Below are positions 9,713 to 16,424 of a DNA stretch of 16,424 nucleotides, piece by piece (the stretch's first letter is position 1; every line of letters begins with the position of its first letter). The DNA comes from Chromera velia. Lineage: Eukaryota > Sar > Chromeraceae. The notes beneath the pieces were generated by a model. That model saw nothing but the letters and a program-made list of their open reading frames with translations, was not told the origin of the DNA and made no database searches. The position numbers and the translations under genes are program-made. The DNA lies in NCBI GenBank assembly GCA_018398765.1, contig JAHBMJ010002208.1, positions 4,834 through 21,257 on the forward strand. The letters run 5' to 3'.

Positions 9713-10230
9713 ATGCACAATCCCGGTGCTGTTCCGTCTTCTTCCAGGCAGTCTGGCCTGTCTGTGGGCGGTTTGCTTTTCGACTCTAACTTCGACTCTG
9801 GGAATCTTGACAGGGTCGAGATGGTCGGAGGAGAGGTGAGTGAGCTGTGCCAACACATGAAGAAAGGAAAACATCTGTATATCCTAATTCCATGATGGCT
9901 TGAGGATCCTAATTCCATCTGTGATCGTCGTAGGAAGAGGCTTGAGCCTGCTGAAGCATTGAACAGAGTGAGACAGAAAGAAGCGACGTTATCGAGGTCT
10001 CCAACAACACTCTGCCATTCTCTTTGGATCCCAAAAGAGACATGATGCACCAAAAAGATTGTCACCTGCCCCCGACTCTTGTTCCGTGCTTCTCACCTGT
10101 TTGCAAGACTACTGCTTGCAGTTTCACATCTGGTCGAGGCCAGACTGCCACAGAACTCCCTGGGAGACAAACTTCCGGACCTGGTTCTATTTTTCCATGC
10201 GGGGAGCTGAAGTGTAAGTTTGCACACACA

Positions 10231-10261
<31 letters not shown>

Positions 10262-10585
10262 TCACTCACTCACTCACTTACTAACTTTTCTTCTTGCAGA
10301 CTAGATTCCATCCCACCATGTAGGTCTACACCCTCAAGCTGACTGTGGAATATCGTTAGAGCATTTTTCACTCTTCAGCTCTTCGACTGCTACGGCACTT
10401 CGTATTGATCTTTACCTTCCCGAGGGCAGGATTTATGGCTGCTGGTTGGGAAATGCGAACATGCATGTGCTTGATTTAAAGGGATGGGTCTGTATGAGCG
10501 AATACATACATACATACACGCATACATACATACATACACGTACGCATACACAAACAGATACATCTCTACATCTGCGTGCATGTGC

Positions 10586-10635
<50 letters not shown>

Positions 10636-13600
10636 TATGTGTGTTCAGGGGTCGCTCTGTTACTATTCACATTCGCCGTCTGAACCTCCAGACGAAACTC
10701 TACAACAACGGCTTCAGACCCGTTCACAGGAACTTGCCGAACAAGCCGAGATGGGCGAGACTGCCCTCTCCTGTCTCCAGCGTGGTCAGTCGAGTCTAGT
10801 TGTATTTCGTCAATTCTACAAAGATGGCTTGCAAGGTGCTTGTGAAACACGACTGACCAGCTTTTTGGGGTGTATTGCCTTGCTGACAAGTGAAAGACAT
10901 CCCTCTGAAGGAACGTCCCTCGGAAAGAGATATCGAGAAAGAGGGGAATGAATGCCCCTTTCAAGAGAGAGAAAGAGGGGAATGAATGCCCCTTTCAAGA
11001 GAGAGAAAGAGGGGAATGAATGCCCCTTCCTTTCAGTGCGTATAACTCGAAGGTTGTCGTCGTGATTTGATTCGCTTCTTTGTGGAGAAGCAACATTTTC
11101 CTCCATCTCTCTCTCTCTCTCTCGAATAATCTTCATCCATCCATCTGGCAGCCGGATCCAATCTGGGCAGGCAACCTTTTGGGGGGGGCTCCGAAAAAAT
11201 AGACGAAGAACCCTCTCTTCTCTAAGTATCCACCCATGAAGTTGAAGAAAGATCGTTCTAGATCATGCATTCAATGCATTTGATCGTGGAATCCATGTCA
11301 CATCTGCGTGTCATCATCAAGCTTCTTTCCTTCTGTCCTTCCTTCCTAGCTTGCTTGCTTGCTTGCGTGCGTCGAATTTGGAGGAACTCTCTCTGCTGTG
11401 CTTGCTTGCTGCAGCACGAGGACGGAGAGTTCCGAATTCGTTTCACTTACACGTTTGTTTTTATTTTCATACAGAATTATTTTCATAAATTCATACATAA
11501 ATTCTGTATGAAAATAAATGCATGCAGCACGAGGACGGAGAGTTCCGAATTCGTTTCACTTACACGTTTGACTCTCCGGGCACTTCATATATCTGCTTCT
11601 GCTACCCTTTCTCGTACGGTCACACAAAGGTCGTTCCTCTTTTTTTGTCTCTCTCTCTTTCTGTGTTTCTTTCTTTCCTTCTGTCTCTCTCTAAGTGTGT
11701 GGGGGGGGGCAGGGGGGGTTGGAGTTGGAGGAGGGCGAGAAAGAGAGAAAGAAAAACAACTGCGTAAGTAAGCTTGGCATCTGAGAGGAGAGAGCTTGGC
11801 GTCTGTCCTTTCTGGCTGGGATCTCTTTCTTTCTGTCTGTCTGAAGTTTTCCTTCCTCATTCATCTATTGGCTTTTGCCCTTGTTGGTTGAGATTTGCGT
11901 TGCTGTCGCTGTCCTGCCTCTTCGCTTCTGGTCTCTCTCTCTCTCTCACACACACACCGGCCGTCCCATCAAGCCATTTTGATGCCTCCTGCTGGAAAGT
12001 ACTTCCCGTCTCTCTCTTTGGTTTCCTATTTTGGTCTCTCGAATGTGGAAGGAAGAGACGATATTCACTCATTATCGTGCAAGCAAGTACATATTAATAT
12101 CTTTCTTCCTTCCACCTGCATGCAGCACATCTGAGTGTCCCTCCTGTTCCGGTCTCTCTCTCTCTCTCTCTCTCCCTCCCTCCCTCTCTCTGTTTGTCTG
12201 TCTCTCTTCCTCCCTGCCTCTCGTGCAATGCAGATGCACTTGGATCTCCTTGAGCACCACTACGCGCAGGAGAGTTTCCTGCCTCCCTGGGCCTCTACTC
12301 CTGAAGAGAAACTCCTCCATCCAGCCTTCGAGTGGAAACCCAAACAACCCGAGGGGGGGGCACACGCAAAGAATGGGGGGAGTCAAAAGAAGGGAGGCGG
12401 GGGTGTCAACGCACAGCAGCAGCAACAGGACGAAGAAGAAGACGACGACCCAGACTCCTCAGATTCCGAGGCGTCAGTGGAGAATGCGCAGGTGGAGGAA
12501 AAAAACAAACCCAAAGAAAAGGCAGCAGCAGGGGGAAACCTGACACAGGCTGGTGCGGCTGCTGAACGCGCACCCCTGACACTTTCCTCCGCGTCACCTC
12601 GGCCCCCCCGGCCGCCCTCAGCATCTCAGCAGAAGAAATCTCTCTCGCGACCCACCTCGGCCTCTTTATCTAGGGAGAAAGAGACGGCAAATAATCACAG
12701 CCGTCCTCCCAACCTTCCCCCTCCAAGAGTCATGACCCCGTCCCCGTCTCGCTCTGCCACTCCTCCTAGTGCGGCTGCAGGCAGAGAAGATGACCTCCCA
12801 CAAACGCGGGGGGGGACAGTCTTTCGAAACCCCCCATGCACTGACAAGGCAGATGCCCCAGCCGGGGGGGGGTGCACGCTTCGAAGAGCGTTGACAGACT
12901 CTGTCCAAGTCAAAATGTCAAAAGGAGACACGGCAAAGAAGGGTGAGGGAAGAGAAGGAGGGAAAGGGAAGAGACGGGATTCGGGGCCCATGACTGGCCG
13001 CACACGAAGAAGTGTGACGTTGACGGGGGGGGAAGGAGAGGAGGATTGCTTGGGGGTGAGTGCCTCGATGCCCGAAGAGGATGACAGCTCCTTCGCGTTC
13101 AACGGAGAAGAAGGAGGAAATGGAGGTAGACTGAAAAGAGGGGAGTCGGGAAGCGCGGCCGTGCTATCCCGCCCCCCTTCCGCTACAGCCTCTCAATCCT
13201 CCTCGCATCGTGCTGAGGAGGCAGAGGGAACTCCCATTCGTGTAAGCACTCCGGAGGCTCCGACAATGAGCACTTCCGAGTTTGCTGCGAGTGTGGAGCT
13301 CCTCTCCCGCAGGAAGAGAGAGTATGCGTCCTTTCTTGGGGAGCGCGGGAGTGTCAAGAGCCTCCGTGCTGGAATGAAAAGGTTAGAAAATCTTTCCGGG
13401 GTCACCTTCAGCAACGGTGCCTCTCTGTGTGACCCCTCAAGAGGAGAGGTCTACTTCGCCCGGCAGCTGCTGGGTCGAAGTTTAGCGGGTAGAAGAATCG
13501 AGTTGATTACCATCACGGGAAACCCAGGATTCCCTCCAAGTATTAGTAGAGGGGGGGCAAATTCAAAAGGAAAGGAAAAGAAAGAACCGAGCAACAGTGA

Positions 13601-16389
13601 AGACGAAGAGAGAGAATCCCCGATCCGTCTTCCTTCCGTCCTATTCGACGGTCCCACCTCCTCATTCTGGTTGGATGACCAGGATCGCACTCGTATCCCC
13701 GACCTCGCAGTGTCTCCCTTGGTCGAATCTGTCGGTTTTGACCTTCGTATTAACGTCAAGGAACTCATCCCCTCAAAAGAAGAAGAGGAAGCAAGGGAAG
13801 GGGAAGAGAACCAGGAGATCTCAAACTCCGGTGATAGAAACCATCACTGGCCCGCCAGGCCGTGTCCCTTTCGTCTTCTTCCAGCCCAACCTCCCCCTCC
13901 CTGCCCTCCGACTGGATCGATTCCCGAATCTCTCTTTCACTTTTCCCCTCAATTCCCTCCCCCATCCAAGCGCCCACTTCTTTTCCCAGACCGTCCACTT
14001 GTCTACATCAGTGCCCGGGTGCACCCCGGGGAGACCCCTGGCATGTTTGTGTTTCTGGGCCTCATCCACTTTCTGCTGTCGGATGACCCGAGGGCCCAGC
14101 TGTTGCGGAGACAATTTGTCTTCAAACTGGTGCCCATCATCAATGCAGACGGCGTTGCTGCAGGACACTACCGGGCGAATTTGAGAGGACAGAACTTGAA
14201 CAGATTCTACAGGGACCCAAATCCAACCAGACACGAAGCAATCCTAGGCATCAAACTGCTCCTCACAGACTGGAGTGCTTCCCGTGCGATGGCAGCACCG
14301 CCAGAGACACTCCCGCCAACTGAGAGCGTTGGCTCTCGTGCCCCCCTTCAACCAGAAGAACAGCAGCCTGGAGTCACAGAGACTCCACAGAAAGAAGGGG
14401 GTGGGGAGAAAAGGGACAAGGAAGTTGAGGAAGAAGAGGAGAAAGGAAGAGGAAGGATGGCGGTGTCTTCCACCCTTGACCCCCAAACCCAGGAGAGACT
14501 CAGTCCGAACGGGGGCAGGTTGTTCTTCTACCTTGACCTTCATGGTCATGCAACAAAGAAGGGATGCTTCATTTTTGGCAACTCTCTTCAAGGAGCAAGT
14601 CAATTATGGAATCTCGCATACGCCCGTCTGCTAGCCCTCAACTCTCCCCACTTCGACCAGGACGGCTGCAACTTTTCAAGGAAGAACATGCTGGCCAAAG
14701 ACAGAAGGGACGGGCTATCAAAGGAGGGCTCAGGCCGGGTCTCTCTGTGGAGAGCTACGGGAATCTTCCACGCCTACACCTTAGAGTGCAACTACAACAC
14801 GGGGAGGTCTGTCAACAAAATCCCCCCCACAGGCCTAATTGAACCGTTACCGAACGAACACTACACCGGTGCAGGCGGCAGCGGAAGCGGCGGGTCCGGG
14901 GCCAACTCCCGCATGGCTGTAGCGTATACAGATGAGATCTGGGCCCAGGTATGTCAGGCAGGCAGCTGGGTGGGTGGAAGAAGGGGGGGAGCGTTCTTCC
15001 TTGAGTGTGAGATCCCCCCAGCGAAACAAGTGATGCAAACATTTGAGGGCTGTCCGTCCCTTCAAGTGTTTTTTCTTCTTTCCTGACTAGCTCACGCTTC
15101 TCTAAGTGAAAGCTTCTTTCTCTTTCTGCACCTTTCAAAATGAAACCTGCTGATTGTCTATTTTGGCACGCAAGAAAAGTTTTCTCCTGCCTTTTTCTCT
15201 CTCCCTCTCTGTGTAACCCGGTTTGTATGTGTCGGTCTTCAATTCTACTCTGTATGCAGGTCGGACAGGCGTGCATGGTGTCTGTCCATGCGTTTACTTA
15301 TACATTTATGCGTTTACTTTCCCTGAAAAAGAATTCTGTATGAAAGTAAACGCATTCTACTCTGTATGCAGGTCGGACAGGCGTGCATGGTGTCTGTCCT
15401 GGACCTCTACTGTTGGAACCCCTGCAGCCGTCTCCCTCAGAGTCACTACAAGTCTCTTACGGGACTTCTCAAAACATTCCCTTCTTTTCTCCGAGCCAAC
15501 AAAATCCCCAAAAGGTCAAGCTTCGTGGGACTGCCTGTCAAAGCGACAGCGACGGCCCCTCTGCACCTCCAGGGGATCCCCACTCCCCCGTACACCCCCC
15601 TGGCGCCTGGAAGTGCCGGAGCTCCGCTGTATCTGCCGCCTCCCCTGGCCGCAACCTTCCTCAACCTCCCGCATCCTCTCGCTGCACGCGCAGTCGAGGC
15701 AACGCTCGCATTGAAGGAAGCACTCGAAAAAGACGGGCTGAGCCAGAATCAGCTCTTTTCTGCTTTTTGCAGGAAGGGTCAGACAGACGATTCATCGTGT
15801 GGGGGGCTGAGCCTGGCTGTCTCGGGGCTGAGCACTGTCTCTGCAGGCGGACAGTTGGGTCCCCCTCGCGGAGACGCCGTTGGTGTTGCTGTAGAGGGAG
15901 GGCCCTCGGGAGGGGGGGGGGGAACGATGAAGCCTCAGAGGGGGTCCTGGCCTCAGGCAGACACGGGAAGAGGCTGCACTTCCGTCTCCGTCTCTCCACC
16001 TGCTGCCATCTCCCGCGGCCCCAGCAGGAGGAAGTTGCAGGAGCCCTCCCCCTCAGGAGGTGGGGGGGGGGCAGTGGGAGGGCCCGGGGGGGAAGCCAAG
16101 GGGAAAGACAGTTCATCCTCCTCCTCTTCTGCTGTTCAGCAGCGGAGTGGCGGTATGGCTTTTGTGGTTGACATGGGAGACCTCTCTCTCTCTGGAGCGG
16201 GGGGGGGAACAAGGAGAAGAGGGAGGGGCACCTCCAAGGCGCAGCAGCAACAACAAGGGGGTGGAGGAGTGAGCACAGGGACAAGAGAAAAGAAACCTCC
16301 ACAGGAGAAGGGGGCGTCGGGGGGAGAGAACATCCTGTCGCTCTCTGCAGGGGACCTTGCGTCTGCTGTCGCTGCAGCTGATCAGGAAG
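9713..16389 (+). CDS. AGBL5: Cytosolic carboxypeptidase, CCP5/AGBL5 type (M14 zinc peptidase), 3' end missing
   Basis: Proposed exons are 9713-9835, 10122-10213, 10649-10784, 11528-11629, 12234-14948 and 15372-16389; all phases agree, giving about 1395 codons. Enzymes of this family cut glutamates from tubulin tails, with CCP5 removing the branch-point residue, so the likely site is microtubules of the flagellum and cytoplasm. N-domain pieces are spread over the small exons: FDSNFDSGNLDRVE, then IWSRPDC...RTWFYFSMRG, then LYNNGFRPVHRNLPNKPRW, then CFCYPFSYG. The large exon holds the catalytic core: zinc ligands in HPGE (H748, E751), NLNR (R808), zinc ligand DLHGHA (H921) and the catalytic glutamate in TLECNYNTG (E1002). 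The match to animal AGBL5 is close through the core. Unusual are a low-complexity insertion of about 380 residues (about 167-550), an acidic one (about 832-910) and a Gly/Ser-rich tail after VGQACMVSVLDLY (from 1057). It continues past the donor GTGAGT at 16390. The exact start and possible extra introns in the last exon are uncertain. Confidence 0.93.
9836..10121 (+). other. Carboxypeptidase intron 1
   Basis: GTGAGT...CTTGCAG, phase 0, 286 bp. It joins the VGGE end of exon 1 to the FHIWSRPDC start of exon 2. It contains a 13 bp direct repeat ATCCTAATTCCAT at 9881-9893 and 9906-9918. Confidence 0.8.
10223..10278. repeat. (CA)n and (CACT)n microsatellite in carboxypeptidase intron 2
   Basis: Starts 9 bp after the donor GTAAGT at 10214. 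CA units run to about 10260 and CACT units follow to about 10278. Confidence 0.93.
10503..10550. repeat. (CATA)n microsatellite in carboxypeptidase intron 2
   Basis: Tetranucleotide CATA repeat with two CACG interruptions. Confidence 0.9.
10581..10645. repeat. (TG)n microsatellite directly before an intron acceptor
   Basis: About 60 bp of TG alternation ends three bases before the acceptor TTCAG at 10648, taking the place of a normal pyrimidine tract. It is the complement of the CA tract near the 5' end of the same intron (10214-10648, phase 2). Confidence 0.93.
10785..11527 (+). other. Carboxypeptidase intron 3
   Basis: Donor GTCAGT at 10785 (GTGGTC at 10782 is an in-phase alternative) and acceptor GCAG ending at 11527; 743 bp, phase 0. 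It contains a 34 bp tandem repeat, a (CT)n tract (about 11104-11121), a CTTG-repeat tract (about 11350-11375), and the left half of the first foldback insertion with its duplicated acceptor at 11414. Confidence 0.75.
10935..11028. repeat. 34 bp tandem repeat, nearly three copies
   Basis: Units start at 10935, 10969 and 11003; the third stops at 11028. Each carries the core GGGGAATGAATGCCCC, whose G4 and C4 ends could pair. Units 1 and 2 differ at only one or two edge bases. Confidence 0.9.
11410..11570 (+). mobile_element. Foldback insertion A with 48 bp flanking duplication across a 3' splice site
   Basis: Direct repeats 11410-11457 and 11523-11570 are identical over 48 bp. Between them lies a 65 bp AT-rich insert (11458-11522) with a perfect 19 bp inverted repeat (11460-11478 against 11500-11518) and a 21 base loop. 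Each direct repeat starts with TGCAG, the acceptor, and carries the first 43 bases of the exon. Only the downstream copy continues into the conserved FTYTFDSPGTSYICFCYPF frame; the upstream copy shifts frame after 113 bp. The insert's right arm matches insertion B at 15242. The label mobile element is inference from the repeated structure. Confidence 0.7.
11630..12233 (+). other. Carboxypeptidase intron 4
   Basis: GTCGTT...ATGCAG, phase 0, 604 bp; it joins GHTK to MHLDLLEHHY. It holds a G-rich block (about 11697-11720), (CT)n/(CA)n at about 11932-11957, and a strong (CT)n polypyrimidine tract at about 12153-12215. A decoy acceptor TGCATGCAG ends at 12125 and would be followed by an in-frame stop. 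Confidence 0.8.
14949..15371 (+). other. Carboxypeptidase intron 5
   Basis: GTATGT...TATGCAG, phase 0, 423 bp; it joins EIWAQ to VGQACMVSVLDL. It has a pyrimidine-rich middle (about 15075-15140, 15185-15215) followed by foldback insertion B and two identical acceptors 112 bp apart. Confidence 0.85.
15242..15399 (+). mobile_element. Foldback insertion B with 46 bp flanking duplication across a 3' splice site
   Basis: Direct repeats 15242-15287 and 15354-15399 are identical over 46 bp. Each carries 18 bases of intron end (ending TATGCAG) and 28 bases of exon start. The 66 bp between them (15288-15353) folds back: a perfect 14 bp inverted repeat pairs 15308-15321 with 15342-15355, and a second left arm ATGCGTTTACTT lies at 15288-15299. 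The right part AATTCTGTATGAAAGTAAACGC parallels insertion A. Using the upstream acceptor (exon from 15260) would run into a stop at 15341-15343, so the downstream acceptor (exon from 15372) is the functional one. Confidence 0.7.
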
Positions 16390-16424
16390 GTGAGTGAGTG
16401 TATGTGTGTGTGGGGGGGGGGGGG
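16390..16424 (+). other. Start of the next carboxypeptidase intron, cut by the window end
   Basis: The donor GTGAGT follows phase 1 coding sequence. It is followed by a short TG repeat and a run of 13 G at the window end. Confidence 0.7.

Noticed and set aside
12117-12128. TGCATGCAGCAC, the same 12-mer as at the right end of insertion A (11519-11530), as a third insertion scar
   Set aside because: No foldback and no flanking duplication are present, and use as acceptor gives an immediate stop. Probably a chance match of a common acceptor-like word.
12135-12233. In-frame extension of the large carboxypeptidase exon upstream to an ATG at 12135
   Set aside because: It translates a (CT)n tract into Ser/Leu repeats and precedes a good acceptor at 12233. 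Homology to the preceding exon requires splicing there.
15762-15774. Acceptor-like sequence (CTGCTTTTTGCAG) inside the last exon as evidence of a further intron
   Set aside because: The frame stays open across it and no matching donor is compelling; it is left as a possibility needing transcript data.
1-16424. tRNA, rRNA or CRISPR arrays
   Set aside because: I saw no cloverleaf, rRNA-like block or regularly spaced repeat-spacer pattern by eye; a tRNAscan or Rfam search was not possible here.

Overview
The window is nuclear DNA of a eukaryote. It has split genes with GT-AG introns, long (CA)n, (TG)n, (GA)n and (CATA)n tracts, runs of 6-13 G, C or T, and no bacterial gene layout. A protein with several AP2-type DNA-binding domains next to a CCP5-type tubulin carboxypeptidase (a flagellum/cilium gene) points to an alveolate. 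A chromerid such as Chromera velia is my best guess from the intron-rich, repeat-rich style, but that is inference. Both window ends lie on G runs and both outer genes are cut off.

Three genes are supported. (1) 972 down to 326, minus strand: the N-terminal part of a MAP kinase kinase-like protein kinase, two exons seen, the rest beyond the left edge. (2) 1764-3547, plus strand: an AP2-domain protein. It is made of a short first exon and a long second exon; the clearest AP2 domain is encoded just after the acceptor at 2384/2385. Genes 1 and 2 are divergent and share a 791 bp promoter region with motif clusters. (3) 9713-16389, plus strand, continuing off the right edge: a cytosolic carboxypeptidase of the CCP5/AGBL5 type, rebuilt here as six exons whose phases all agree.

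From 3548 to about 9360 I find no gene. It holds a pyrimidine-rich stretch, an AT-rich island (5526-5858), a microsatellite field (6014-7375) in which one 27 bp sequence occurs twice, and a diverged tandem repeat of about 171-187 bp units (8069-8760).

The most unusual signal is inside the carboxypeptidase gene. At two introns the 3' splice site and the first 28-43 bases of the next exon are duplicated perfectly (46 and 48 bp). The copies are separated by a foldback insert of nearly the same size (65 and 66 bp) whose right arm is shared between the two sites. These look like two recent insertions of one small, possibly undescribed, foldback element family. They left the protein intact because the downstream copy carries a working acceptor. 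Other points are an intron bounded by (CA)n and (TG)n that could pair, 5' splice sites with C at +3 in several introns, and very large low-complexity insertions in the carboxypeptidase.
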